Shown here piece by piece: positions 16,916-25,868 of a stretch of 64,000 bases of DNA. The notes beneath the pieces are model-generated. The model did no database searches. It was not told where the DNA came from and was given only the letters and a program-made list of their open reading frames with translations. Position numbers and translations under genes: made by a program. The first letter of the stretch is position 1. Every line of letters begins with the position of its first letter. This stretch comes from Halorubellus sp034808145 (lineage in GTDB: Archaea; Halobacteriota; Halobacteria; Halobacteriales; Natrialbaceae): the NCBI RefSeq assembly GCF_034808145.1, contig NZ_JAXHGM010000007.1, positions 1-64,000 of the forward strand. Reading direction: 5' to 3'.

Positions 16916-18607
16916 TCAGGCCCGGGGTTCGCCGTGGCGCGGCACCCGCAGCGAGACGCCGTCGTCGGTCACCGCGACCGACCCGTCGAGGCGGTCGACG
17001 CCCCAGTGCACGAGCCAGCACGACAGCTCGTCGGACGACTCCACGTCCAGGTCGTCGTCCACGTCCACGCCGTCCTCGAGCAACGCGCGCACCGTCGACG
17101 ACGGCGCCGTGCCCGGGACGGCGAGCGTCACGCGCACCTCGCTCTCGTCGACCACCTCGACGTCGACGACCACGGTCCCCACGCCCTGGGCGTCCGCGCG
17201 AATCGCACCGAAGCGAAGGAGCGCCCGCACCGTCGGCTCGAACAGTCCCCCGCAGTACGCCCACTCCCCGAGCGGTGCCTCGACGGTCACGTCCACCGCC
17301 GGGAACGACTCGCGTACCGCGTCCGCCGCCGCCTGCACGGCCGGCACCACATCCACGGGTTCGTCCGACCGCCCGGCGTCCAGGAGCGCCTCGAACTCCT
17401 CGGCGGCGTCACCGACGGCGAGCGCGCTCCTGGCGCGCTCGCGTATCGCCGCGGTCGCCTCGCTCTCGCGGTCGTCGGGGACCGCCTGCGTCGCGCGCGT
17501 CGACACGACGTCCATCCCGTCGCGCAGCGTCTCCCGGAGCACGCGGTTCAGCACCTCCGTCCGACGCTGCCGGCGTAACTCGGGGGTGGCGTCGTGGAGC
17601 GTCACCACCCACCCCGAGTGCTTCCCGCGCGACGTCGTCACCGTCGACGCGGACACCTTCACGTGCCGGTCCTCGCCGTCGACCGAGAGCGTCGCCGTCT
17701 CCGCACCGAACGCCGCGAGCTCGTCCACCGTGGACGCCGTCGGCACGACCGACTCGACCGACCGCCCCCGGAGCCCCTCGACGTCGGCGTCGAGGAGACG
17801 GCCTGCGGTCCGGTTCGCGTCGAGGACGGTTCCCGTGGCGTCGACGACGAGCACGCCGTCGTCGAGCTCCGAGACCACGCGGTCGTCCGCGATTCGAGTG
17901 GTCGCCGGGCCCGATTCGAGGAACGAGAGCCGTTCCAGGGCGACGATGGCGATGACGCCGGAGAGCACGAACGAGAACGGCGTGAGGTTCACCGTCGGCG
18001 CCCACGCCGGGCCGACGAGGTGGCCGACCTGGACGACGACGGGGACGAGCGTCGCCACGACGAGCGCCACCGCCTGACGTCGATGCGGCGACTCCCGGTC
18101 GATGACGACCGACAGGAGGAACCAGAGCGACCCCGCGACCAGGAAGTACTGGTGCGCGAGGTACACCCAGAACCCGGCGTTGAGCGTCGACGCTCCGAGG
18201 CCGCCGGCGGTGGCGAGCGACCGCTCCGCCCACATGAGGTGATGGGTCGGGTTCGTCCACACCGCGACGAGCGCCGCGACGGGGACGACGAGCATGGCGG
18301 CGACGGCGTCCCGCGTCACCAGGTCGTCGCGGCCGGTGTACTCGAGGACGAACACCAGCCACGCCACGGGCACGAACACCGTTCCGAGGTACTCGACGCG
18401 GAGGAGGGCGAGGTACGTCGACTCGGTCGTCGCGAACAACTGGAGCGCGTACGAGCCACACCAGACGGCGATACCGACCATCTGGACGGCGAACGCGGTC
18501 GCGCCGGGGCGGTCGCGCGCCCGGTACGACCGCACGGCGATACCGAGGGCGACCGCGAGCGTCGCCGCGAGCACGAGCAACCACGGGACCGGTGGCATCC
18601 TCAGCAT
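16916..18607 (-). CDS. 7TM-PAS sensor protein with degenerate histidine kinase region
   Basis: The 563-aa protein has a 7TM sensor (about residues 5-225) and a PAS domain (DDGVLVVDATGTVLDANRTA, about 249-345). Its transmitter resembles haloarchaeal kinases but is altered. The usual LNRVLRHNLRN box reads LNRVLRETLRDGM, with glutamate where the phosphoacceptor histidine belongs. The ATPase part (EPTVRALLRFGAIRADAQG onward) lacks the N-box asparagine and both glycine-rich boxes. I infer a pseudokinase that can sense but not phosphorylate itself. A TATA-like sequence (ATATTTAA, minus strand) near 18671-18680 suits a start at 18607. Confidence 0.85.
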   Translation of the reverse strand: MLRMPPVPWLLVLAATLAVALGIAVRSYRARDRPGATAFAVQMVGIAVWCGSYALQLFATTESTYLALLRVEYLGTVFVPVAWLVFVLEYTGRDDLVTRDAVAAMLVVPVAALVAVWTNPTHHLMWAERSLATAGGLGASTLNAGFWVYLAHQYFLVAGSLWFLLSVVIDRESPHRRQAVALVVATLVPVVVQVGHLVGPAWAPTVNLTPFSFVLSGVIAIVALERLSFLESGPATTRIADDRVVSELDDGVLVVDATGTVLDANRTAGRLLDADVEGLRGRSVESVVPTASTVDELAAFGAETATLSVDGEDRHVKVSASTVTTSRGKHSGWVVTLHDATPELRRQRRTEVLNRVLRETLRDGMDVVSTRATQAVPDDRESEATAAIRERARSALAVGDAAEEFEALLDAGRSDEPVDVVPAVQAAADAVRESFPAVDVTVEAPLGEWAYCGGLFEPTVRALLRFGAIRADAQGVGTVVVDVEVVDESEVRVTLAVPGTAPSSTVRALLEDGVDVDDDLDVESSDELSCWLVHWGVDRLDGSVAVTDDGVSLRVPRHGEPRA

Positions 18608-18670
18608 CGCGACCGCACCACCACCGTTGCCGTGCCTCGCTGCATGTATATCCCAACTTCGACGCGCCGG

Positions 18671-18680
18671 TTAAATATCT
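18671..18680 (-). promoter_or_regulatory. TATA-like promoter element for the degenerate 7TM sensor gene
   Basis: TTAAATATCT on the plus strand (AGATATTTAA on the minus) lies about 65 bp before the start codon at 18607. That position predicts a leader of roughly 35-40 nt. It is the only clear AT-rich box in an otherwise GC-rich spacer. Confidence 0.5.
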
Positions 18681-18738
18681 ATCTGCCAACAGGCTCTCGC
18701 GGTGGCGGCCACGCGCCCGCCGAGCGTCGCCACGAGCG

Positions 18739-20163
18739 CTACTCGCCGCGCGCCGACTTGTACATCGCGAGCGCGGCCTCGCGGCGGTCGCTATGGTCGA
18801 CGATGGGCGCGGGATAGTCGGGCGCGACGCGGTTGCGCTCCGAGAGCGACAGCTCGTGCCACGAGTGAATCTGGTCGGGGTCGGCGTCCCGGAGCTCCGG
18901 GACGTACTCGTGGACGTACGCCGCGTCCGGGTCGTAGTCCTCGCCCTGCGTCATCGGGTTGAAGATGCGGAAGTACGGCTGAGCGTCGGTGCCCGTGCTC
19001 GCCGCCCACTGCCAGCCGCCGTTGTCGTTCGCGGTGTCGTGGTCGACGAGGTGCTCGCGGTAGTGGGCGTACCCCTCGCGCCAGTCGATCTGGAGGTCCT
19101 TCGTGAGGAACGAGGCGACGATCATCCGCACGCGATTGTGGACGTAGCCCTCCGCCAGGAGCTGGCGCATCCCGGCGTCGACGATGGGATACCCGGTCTC
19201 GCCGCGTTTCCACGCCGCGAGCTCGTCGGGGTCGTCGCGCCACGCGATCTCGCGCTCGTAGGTCTTGTAGTTCTCCGTGACGACGCCGGGGTTGTAGTGG
19301 AGGACGTGCGTGTAGAACTCGCGCCACGCGAGCTGACTCCGGAACTCGGAGACGCTCTCGCGAGCGGCCTCGTCGTCGGCGACGTCGCGCGCGGCCCGGA
19401 CCTCCGCGTCGACCTCGCGGACGCCGATGGTGCCCCACTTGAGGTCCGCGGACAGGTGGCTCGTGCAGTCGTCGGCGGGGTAGTCCCGGCGGTCGGCGTA
19501 CTCGTAGACGTCCGATTCGAGGAAGGAGAGCAGGCGGTCGCGTGCCGCGTCGGTGCCCGCGGCGGGCAGGTCCGCCGTCGCGTCCTCGAACCCGAGGTCG
19601 CTCCCGGTCGGGAGCTCCCCGGCGTCGACCGCGACGTCGTCGGGCGTCCAGAGCGCGTCCGCGTCCGGGGCGTCGTACGGCTCGTCCTTCGGTCGGTCGC
19701 GCCACTTCTTCCAGAAGTACGTGTACACCTGGTAGGGGTCGCCGTCGTTCGTCGTGATGGACCCGGGCTCGTGACAGATGGCGTCCTCGAAGTCGTCGTG
19801 CGTGAGGCCGGCGGCGTCGAGTGCGTCGCGGACGTCGCTGTCGCGGTCGCGACCGAGTCCGGAGTGCGCGCGATTCCACACGACGCGCTCGGCGTCGACC
19901 GCGTCGGCGAGGTCGACGATGACCTCGCGCGTGTCGCCGCGACGCACGAGGAGGTCGCTGCCGCGCTCGCGGTAGTCCTCGCGGAGCGAGTCGAGGGCGT
20001 CCAGCATGAACGCGACGCGGTTCGGGGACGCGTGCGCGAGGACGTCGTCGTCGAACACGAACACGGGGACGACGGCCCCGCGGTCGGGGGCGCTCGTCGC
20101 CGCGGCCGACAGCGAGACGTTGTCGCTGCACCGCAGGTCGTCGCGATGCCAGTGTAGTTGCAT
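18739..20163 (-). CDS. phr: Deoxyribodipyrimidine photo-lyase (class I CPD photolyase type)
   Basis: The 474-aa protein has the photolyase N-terminal fold (MQLHWHRDDLRCSDNVSL) and the FAD-binding C-terminal domain. Conserved segments include QLAWREFYTHVL, GYPIVDAGMRQLLAEGYVHN, FLTKDLQIDWREG and NDNGGWQWAASTGTDAQPYF. These match light-driven repair enzymes that split cyclobutane pyrimidine dimers. ATG 20163 gives the natural N-terminus; the longer frame adds arginine-rich nonsense. A second, DASH-type member lies at 23759-25252. The gene is followed by nothing on the same strand for about 130 bp. Confidence 0.93.
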   Translation of the reverse strand: MQLHWHRDDLRCSDNVSLSAAATSAPDRGAVVPVFVFDDDVLAHASPNRVAFMLDALDSLREDYRERGSDLLVRRGDTREVIVDLADAVDAERVVWNRAHSGLGRDRDSDVRDALDAAGLTHDDFEDAICHEPGSITTNDGDPYQVYTYFWKKWRDRPKDEPYDAPDADALWTPDDVAVDAGELPTGSDLGFEDATADLPAAGTDAARDRLLSFLESDVYEYADRRDYPADDCTSHLSADLKWGTIGVREVDAEVRAARDVADDEAARESVSEFRSQLAWREFYTHVLHYNPGVVTENYKTYEREIAWRDDPDELAAWKRGETGYPIVDAGMRQLLAEGYVHNRVRMIVASFLTKDLQIDWREGYAHYREHLVDHDTANDNGGWQWAASTGTDAQPYFRIFNPMTQGEDYDPDAAYVHEYVPELRDADPDQIHSWHELSLSERNRVAPDYPAPIVDHSDRREAALAMYKSARGE

Positions 20164-20281
20164 ACCCCACACTGCGGACCCGGGGGTAGTGAGCGTGGTG
20201 CCAACAGGTTGGGTACGGCCGCCGCGGGCCGGTCCCGGTGTGGGGTGGACTCGTCGGCCGAGACCGCCGGTTCGACCGCGG

Positions 20282-20860
20282 TCAGAGCTGTCGTTTCGGC
20301 GGGACGACGCGCTCGCCGCTCGACGACGCGAACGGGTTCGTTCGGATGCCCGCGCCGAACCCGAGCAGCGCCGCGAGGACGAGCACGACCGCACCGAACG
20401 GCGGGTAGACGGCGCCGACGCCGGCGATGACGGCGACGAACGCCACCCCCCAGGTGGCGTCGTCGTGGCCGCTTCGGGCGGCGACGAACTCGCCGAGTGC
20501 GACGAGCCCGATACCGATCCAGACGACCGCGAGGCTCGCGAGCGTGAACAGGACGGGCATCGCGAGCATCGAGACGACGTCGCTCCGGGCGGCCCCGTAC
20601 CAGAGCGCGCCGACCGACCCGACGAACAGGCCGGCGACGACGGTCCCCAGGAACGTCGTCGTCACCGAGTGCCGGCGGGCCTTCCGTGCCCCTCGTTCGC
20701 CGTACTCCGGGAACAGCCCGACGAGGACGACGGCGAGCGCGACGGTCGCCCCCACGACCGCCGTCGCCCGCGCCGGCGCCGGGAGCGCCCAGAACGCGTC
20801 CCAGTAGCCGATCAGTTCGAGAAACGGTTCCATGCCGGTGTCGAGTACGATTCGGTCCAT
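20282..20860 (-). CDS. Polytopic membrane protein of unknown function
   Basis: The 192-aa protein has four or five hydrophobic segments (for example ATAVVGATVALAVVLVGLF and AVIAGVGAVYPPFGAVVLVL). A basic loop (GERGARKARRHSV) follows the first helix and a short charged C-terminal tail ends the chain. I recognise no family with confidence, though similar haloarchaeal membrane proteins exist. ATG 20833 (MEPFLELIG) is a possible shorter start. It runs in the same direction as the photolyase gene, 118 bp apart. Confidence 0.7.
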   Translation of the reverse strand: MDRIVLDTGMEPFLELIGYWDAFWALPAPARATAVVGATVALAVVLVGLFPEYGERGARKARRHSVTTTFLGTVVAGLFVGSVGALWYGAARSDVVSMLAMPVLFTLASLAVVWIGIGLVALGEFVAARSGHDDATWGVAFVAVIAGVGAVYPPFGAVVLVLAALLGFGAGIRTNPFASSSGERVVPPKRQL

Positions 20861-21090
20861 TCTCCCCCTACCCTTGAGTAATAGGACCTGGTGACTTAGT
20901 TGTGGACCATGGATATGACGAATTCATCGCATAGCGAACGGTAATCCAATCTGGATACGGAGCGACTCGAACCGTCGGTATCTGGCGATTACGGTGGTCC
21001 GGCACGGCCGCAGTCGCCGTGAGGAACGACGAACAATCGTCTCCGAGTTCCCGCGGTTCCAGAGTCGCGGCGGACGACGCCCGCCGACCG

Positions 21091-22152
21091 CTACAGCGGC
21101 GCGTCGCCGTCGATGATGCGCTGTGCGCGCTCGGCGAGCGCCGGCACCGTCTCTCGCATCTTCGGGTACAGCGGGTCGTCGGCGTCCCCGCTGAGGTGAC
21201 GCGCGAAGAACATCTCGCCGAGGCCCGCGAGCTTGTACACCGCGAGCGCACGGTAGAACCGGTCGTGCTCGTACTCGTATCCCGTCGCGTCCTCCCAGCG
21301 CGCGACGAGGTCCCGCCGGGTCGGGTAGTCCTCGTGCGCGAGGAACGCCGGGAAGAACTCGTCGGCGACCGTCCGCTCGTCCTCGGGGTCGCGCCAGAAC
21401 GACAGCAGCCACCCGAGGTCCGTGCGCGGGTCGCCCAGCGTCGCCATCTCCCAGTCGAACACGCCCACCAGCTCTGGGGGCGTCCCGGGCGCGAACATCA
21501 CGTTGTCGAGCTTGTAGTCGCCGTGCACGAGCGCGTGCGGGTGCTCCTCGGGCGCGTTGTCCTGGAGCCACGCCATCACGTCGTACAGCGCCTCGACCTC
21601 GCGCTCCTCGGCGGTCGTGTCGAACGCCCACATGAGCTGCTGGCTCCACCGCTCGACCTGCCGCCCCGCGAACCCCTCGGGGTGCCCGAACTCGCCGAGG
21701 CCGACCGCGCTCGGGTCGACGCCGTGGATCGCGGACAGCGAGTCCACGAGCTCCTCGCCCACCCGCTCGCGGTGCTCGCTCGCCGCGAACCGCGCGGGTT
21801 CCTCGTCCCGGACGACGTCCCCGTCGAGCTTCCGCATCAGGAAGAACTCAGCGCCGACTATCGACTGGTCCTCGCAGCCCAGGACGGTCTCGGGGAGCGG
21901 CACGGGCGTGTCCTGCAGGGCGTCCATCACGCGGAACTCGCGCAGGACGTCGTGAGCCTTGTCCGCGGTCTCGCCGGCGGGCGGTCGCCGCAGCACGTAC
22001 TCGTCGTCGCCGTGGGTGACGAACAGCGTCTCGTTCGAGTGCCCCGCTCGATGTCGCTCAACTGAGAACGCGTCGGCCGCGCCGAGTTCGTCGTCGAGGT
22101 ACGCGCGGAGCGCGTCCTCGTCCACGAGCCGGTCCGCGTACGAATCCGTCAT
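21091..22152 (-). CDS. Aminoglycoside phosphotransferase-family kinase, ACAD10-like
   Basis: The 353-aa protein has the APH/choline kinase fold. Catalytic loop ALVHGDYKLDNVMF is at about residues 217-230 and the metal-binding VFDWEMATLGDPRTDLGWLL at about 240-259. An N-terminal nucleotide region contains AGHSNETLFV and YVLRRPP. This pattern matches the phosphotransferase found in acyl-CoA dehydrogenase 10/11 type proteins, which may phosphorylate hydroxy-acyl-CoA during fatty acid breakdown. No dehydrogenase gene is adjacent here, so the substrate is uncertain. ATG 22152 is used; the longer frame upstream is not convincing. Confidence 0.85.
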   Translation of the reverse strand: MTDSYADRLVDEDALRAYLDDELGAADAFSVERHRAGHSNETLFVTHGDDEYVLRRPPAGETADKAHDVLREFRVMDALQDTPVPLPETVLGCEDQSIVGAEFFLMRKLDGDVVRDEEPARFAASEHRERVGEELVDSLSAIHGVDPSAVGLGEFGHPEGFAGRQVERWSQQLMWAFDTTAEEREVEALYDVMAWLQDNAPEEHPHALVHGDYKLDNVMFAPGTPPELVGVFDWEMATLGDPRTDLGWLLSFWRDPEDERTVADEFFPAFLAHEDYPTRRDLVARWEDATGYEYEHDRFYRALAVYKLAGLGEMFFARHLSGDADDPLYPKMRETVPALAERAQRIIDGDAPL

Positions 22153-22325
22153 GCCCGACGCGTCGCCCCGGCGCGCCCTAAACCCTCGGCAAGCGGCAGG
22201 CACCCGGTCGGCGTCGGCCCCCACGGTCGCGGTCGTCGCGAGCGACTCGACGCGGCCGACCGCGCGTTTCGCGCCCTGCAGTCCTGACGAACGATTTACA
22301 CCCCTGCTCGCCGTACCCTGAACGC

Positions 22326-22991
22326 ATGGGAACGAAACGCCGCCTCGCAGCCGGTGTCGTGCTCGCGGGGGTCGCCGCCGCGGCGAGCGCGCTCGCGCTC
22401 CCCGACCTCCCCGCGCGGACCGCCATCCACTTCGGTCCCGGTGGGTCCCCGGACAGCTACACGTCGCCGCTGTTCGCGGCCGCGTTCGTCCCGGGACTGA
22501 TGCTGGCGCTCCTCGCGTTCTTCGAGGGCGTCGTCCGCGTCGACCCGCTCCGGGAGAACCTCCAGGGGTCAGAGGGCGTGTACGACGGCTTCGTGGTCGC
22601 GACGCTCGCGTTCCTCGTCGTCGTCCACGGCCTCGTCCTCGGGTACAACCTCGGGTACGACGTCCCCATCGAGGACGCCACGTACGTCGCCGTCGGCGCC
22701 CTCTACGTCGCGCTCGGCGTCGCCATGCGTCGCGTCGACCGGAACTGGATCCTCGGGTTCCGGACGCCGTGGACGCTCTCGGACGACGCCGTCTGGGAGC
22801 GCACGCACGCCGTCGGCTCCGTCGCGCTCGTGCTCGCCGGCGTCGTCACCGTCGCCGGCAGCCTCCTCCTGCCGGCGTACGCCGTCTGGTTCGCCGTCGG
22901 GCCCGTCCTCGCCGTCGTCGCCTTCACCTACGCGCACTCGTACGTGCTCTACCAGCGGCGTCACCCCGACGGCGAGGCGTCGACGCCCTGA
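22326..22991 (+). CDS. DUF1648/SdpI-like membrane protein
   Basis: The 221-aa protein has six hydrophobic segments. The N-terminal PDLPARTAIHFGPGGSPDSY matches the DUF1648 motif, in which a helix precedes the phrase resembling IPIHWNASGEPD. NWILGFRTPWTLSDDAVWERTH is the conserved region of SdpI-type proteins. SdpI confers immunity to a toxin in Bacillus, but most members have no known function. A TATA-like CGATTTACA lies about 30 bp before ATG 22326, implying a leaderless mRNA. The next gene starts about 40 bp after its stop. Confidence 0.82.
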   Translation: MGTKRRLAAGVVLAGVAAAASALALPDLPARTAIHFGPGGSPDSYTSPLFAAAFVPGLMLALLAFFEGVVRVDPLRENLQGSEGVYDGFVVATLAFLVVVHGLVLGYNLGYDVPIEDATYVAVGALYVALGVAMRRVDRNWILGFRTPWTLSDDAVWERTHAVGSVALVLAGVVTVAGSLLLPAYAVWFAVGPVLAVVAFTYAHSYVLYQRRHPDGEASTP

Positions 22992-23032
22992 CCGGCCCAA
23001 CGTACTTCTCCCGCCCGCTCGTCGACGGAGGT

Positions 23033-23737
23033 GTGCAACTCGTCGCCCACCGCGGGTTCGCTCGCGAAGCCCCGGAGAACACGCTCGCTGCGGTCGCACA
23101 CGCTGCCGACGCGGGCGCGAACGCCGTCGAGGTGGACGTGCGCGCCGCGGCGGACGGGACACCGGTGGTCGTCCACGACGCGACCGTCGACCGCGTCGCG
23201 GACGCCAGCGGCCCAGTGTCGGAATTCGACCCCGACCAACTCGGAGCGATGGACGTCTCGGACTCGGGCGAGGGCGTGCCGACGCTCGACGCGGTGCTCG
23301 AACTCGCGAGCGACCGCGGGCTCGCGGTGAACGTCGAGGTGAAGGAGGTCGCGGTGGCGGCCGCGGCGGTCGACGTCGTCCACGACGCGGCGCTCCCGAC
23401 GACCGCGGTCTGGGCGTCGTCGTTCGACGCCGACGCGCTCGCCCGCGTCGGGGACGCGACGGCCGCGGCGGACGGCCCCGACCTCGACACGGCGTACCTC
23501 GCCGCGACGCGCCGCGAGGACCCGGTCGCCGTCGCTCGCGAGTGCGACTGCACCGCCGTCCATCCCGCGTACGACCTCGTCCTCGCCGGCGACCTCGTCG
23601 AGCGAGCGCACGCCGCCGGCCTCGACGTCTACGCGTGGACGCTCGACAGCCCGTGGGTCGCTCGCGTCGTCGCGAACCGCGGCGTCGACGGTCTCATCAG
23701 CGACGTCGCGCTCGACGACTATCGGGGCGTGGTGTGA
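23033..23737 (+). CDS. Glycerophosphodiester phosphodiesterase
   Basis: From GTG 23033 the 234-aa protein starts MQLVAHRGFAREAPENT, the HRG...PENT signature of the GDPD fold. It continues with VEVDVRAAADGTPVVVHDATVDRV, where the Glu, Asp and His of the metal site lie. NVEVK and AWTLDS, the latter near the end, complete the barrel pattern. The enzyme splits glycerophosphodiesters into glycerol 3-phosphate and an alcohol. There is no ATG near the domain start, so GTG is the best choice. It follows the DUF1648 gene closely and may share its transcript. No signal peptide is visible. Confidence 0.87.
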   Translation: MQLVAHRGFAREAPENTLAAVAHAADAGANAVEVDVRAAADGTPVVVHDATVDRVADASGPVSEFDPDQLGAMDVSDSGEGVPTLDAVLELASDRGLAVNVEVKEVAVAAAAVDVVHDAALPTTAVWASSFDADALARVGDATAAADGPDLDTAYLAATRREDPVAVARECDCTAVHPAYDLVLAGDLVERAHAAGLDVYAWTLDSPWVARVVANRGVDGLISDVALDDYRGVV

Positions 23738-23758
23738 ACGGAAGCTGTCGCGACCCGG

Positions 23759-25252
23759 TCAGCGTAGCTTCTCGTAGGACGCGCCCAGGTTGATGACGGG
23801 CTCGGGGTAGTCCTCGCCGAGGACGACGCCGTGTGCGTCCTGCTCGCTCGGCGTCATCGCCCAGGGCTCGTGGGCGTACTCTGGCGGCAGGGCGTCGAGT
23901 TCGGGACACCAGCGCTTGACGTAGTCCGCGTCGGCGTCGTACCGCTTCGCCTGCTTCACGACGTTGAAGTAGGAGTCGCGGCTGTCGTTCCCGACCTGAC
24001 TCTGGTACGCCCAGTTCCCGTAGTTCGCCGCCGGGTCGTAGTCCACGAGGGTCCGCTCGAAGTACGCCGCACCCCGCCGCCAGTCGACCCGGCAGTTGTT
24101 CGCGAGGAAGGAGGCGACGTTCTGCCGGCCGCGATTGCTCATGAATCCGGTGGCGTTGAGCTCGCGCATGTTCGCGTCCACGAACGGCACGCCGGTCTCG
24201 CCGCGCTCCCAGGCGTCGAGCAGGCGGTCGCTCCCGGTCCACGCGATGTCGTCGCGCTCGCGGATGCCTTCGCGCCGGAAGTGCTGGCTGCCGTGCTTCG
24301 CGAACTGGAACTGGAAGAAGTCACGCCACCGCAGTTCGAACCCGAGCCAGTACGTCGAGTCGTTCGCGACGCGCTCGCGCTCGTAGGCCTCGACCTCGCG
24401 GTGGACGTACCGCGGGCTCAGGCAGCCGTGGTTCAGCCACGGCGAGAACTTCGAGGAGTAGTCCGCGCCGAGCAGGCCGTTCCGGGTCTCCTTGTACTGG
24501 CGGAGTCGGTCGCGCTGCCAGACGTACTCGCGGACGCGCTCGATGCCGCGGGACTCCCCGCCGTCGAAGGGGAGGACGGCGCGTTCGTCGGTCGGCGCGA
24601 CCGCGCTCCAGTCGCTCGCGTCCGCGACGCCGAGGTCGCTGGGAGCGGGGAGCGCGCCGGCGTCGAGGTCGCCGTCCGCGAGCGCGGTCGGGACGCCCGG
24701 GAGCGTCGGTTCGTCGAGCGGGTCGCGGGGCTCGCAGTCGGGCGCGTGCTCGACGTCCTGGCGGAACGGCGTGAACGTGTCCGGGACGTCGTCGACGGCC
24801 ATCGGGAGGTCGTCGGGATGGTAGAGCGTCGACCCCCATCGCGTCTCGAGTCGCGTTCCCTCGGGAAGCGCGGCGCGGACGCGTTCGCGGGTCGCCTGCT
24901 CTTCGGGCGTCGGGTAGCGCTCGCAGTACACGACGTCCGCGTCGACCGCGTCCGCGAGGCGAGCGATGGCGCGAGCGGAGTCCTCGTGAGCGACGGCGAG
25001 GTCGCTGCCCGCGTCGCGGAGTGACCGGCGGAGGTCGCGGACGCTCTCGGCGACGAACCGCGCCCGATGCGTGCCCGTCTTCTCGAACGCGAAGGACTCC
25101 GGGCCGCCGTACTCGCGCTCCCCGTACCCCTCGGGGTCGAAGACGTAGACCGGGAGGAGTTCGCTCGCGCGGGCGGCGTGGGTCAGTGCGTAGTTGTCGT
25201 GGACGCGCAGGTCGCCCCGCGCCCACCAGACCGCCGTCTCGATGTCGCTCAT
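23759..25252 (-). CDS. DASH-type cryptochrome/photolyase
   Basis: The 497-aa protein shows the photolyase/cryptochrome fold, beginning IETAVWWARGDLRVHDNYAL. DASH-like features include YSSKFSPWLNHGCLSPRYVH, TGVPFVDANMRELNATGFMS, NRGRQNVASFL and YNPAANYGNWAY-type spacing (here YDPAANYGNWAYQS). DASH cryptochromes bind FAD and usually a folate antenna, and act on dimers in single-stranded DNA or as light sensors. It converges with the glycerophosphodiesterase gene, with 21 bp between stops. Function as photoreceptor or repair enzyme cannot be told from sequence. Confidence 0.9.
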   Translation of the reverse strand: MSDIETAVWWARGDLRVHDNYALTHAARASELLPVYVFDPEGYGEREYGGPESFAFEKTGTHRARFVAESVRDLRRSLRDAGSDLAVAHEDSARAIARLADAVDADVVYCERYPTPEEQATRERVRAALPEGTRLETRWGSTLYHPDDLPMAVDDVPDTFTPFRQDVEHAPDCEPRDPLDEPTLPGVPTALADGDLDAGALPAPSDLGVADASDWSAVAPTDERAVLPFDGGESRGIERVREYVWQRDRLRQYKETRNGLLGADYSSKFSPWLNHGCLSPRYVHREVEAYERERVANDSTYWLGFELRWRDFFQFQFAKHGSQHFRREGIRERDDIAWTGSDRLLDAWERGETGVPFVDANMRELNATGFMSNRGRQNVASFLANNCRVDWRRGAAYFERTLVDYDPAANYGNWAYQSQVGNDSRDSYFNVVKQAKRYDADADYVKRWCPELDALPPEYAHEPWAMTPSEQDAHGVVLGEDYPEPVINLGASYEKLR

Positions 25253-25355
25253 ACCACTCGTAGCGACCGCGGCGAGTAATGGAGCGAACCGAACCAGTTA
25301 CCCATCCGGACGCGCCCCGGTTGGAATCGCCCGTCCACCGACGGCGAGCCGGCGG

Positions 25356-25745
25356 TCACTCGCCGACGAACTGGACCTCGAACTCGCGCTTGCGCGGGCC
25401 GTCGCACTCGACGAACAGCACCGACTGCCACGTCCCCGTCCGGAGGTTGCCGTCCACGACGGGGATGGTCTCGCTCGCGCCGAGCACCATTGCGCGCAGG
25501 TGCGAGTCGGCGTTCCCGTCGAGCCGGTCGTGCGTCCACCCCTCGTCCGCGACGACCTCGCCGAGGAAGTCGACGACGTCCCGCCGGAGCCGGTGCTCGT
25601 CCTCCTGGAGGCAGACGCCCGCGGTCGTATGCCCGACGAACACCGTCACGACCCCCGACGCGTCCTCGGGGACCGCGGCTCGGACGTCGTCCGTGATGTC
25701 CACCGTCGTCAGGCGCTCGTCCGTCTCCAAGCTGAACGTTCCCAT
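25356..25745 (-). CDS. YjbQ/UPF0047 family protein
   Basis: The 129-aa protein is a typical UPF0047 member. VTVFVGHTTAGVCLQEDE carries the HTTA motif, NADSHLRAMVLGAS the NxxxHL...G motif, and LRTGTWQSVLFVECDGPR the C-terminal GxWQ...D block. The histidines and the aspartate form a probable metal or phosphate site. Family members can make thiamine phosphate weakly in vitro, but the true role is unknown. ATG 25745 (MGTFSLETDE) is used. It is divergent from the secreted protein gene at 25869. Confidence 0.9.
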   Translation of the reverse strand: MGTFSLETDERLTTVDITDDVRAAVPEDASGVVTVFVGHTTAGVCLQEDEHRLRRDVVDFLGEVVADEGWTHDRLDGNADSHLRAMVLGASETIPVVDGNLRTGTWQSVLFVECDGPRKREFEVQFVGE

Positions 25746-25868
25746 CTCGGATACGGGGTTGGCGGGGTCGTCGGTTAAGCGTTCGCACGACGCGACCCCC
25801 GACGGCCCGTCGCCTCGCACTCGTTCGCGGGACAAGACACTTACAGTCGGTCCGCCGAGGGTTGCGTG

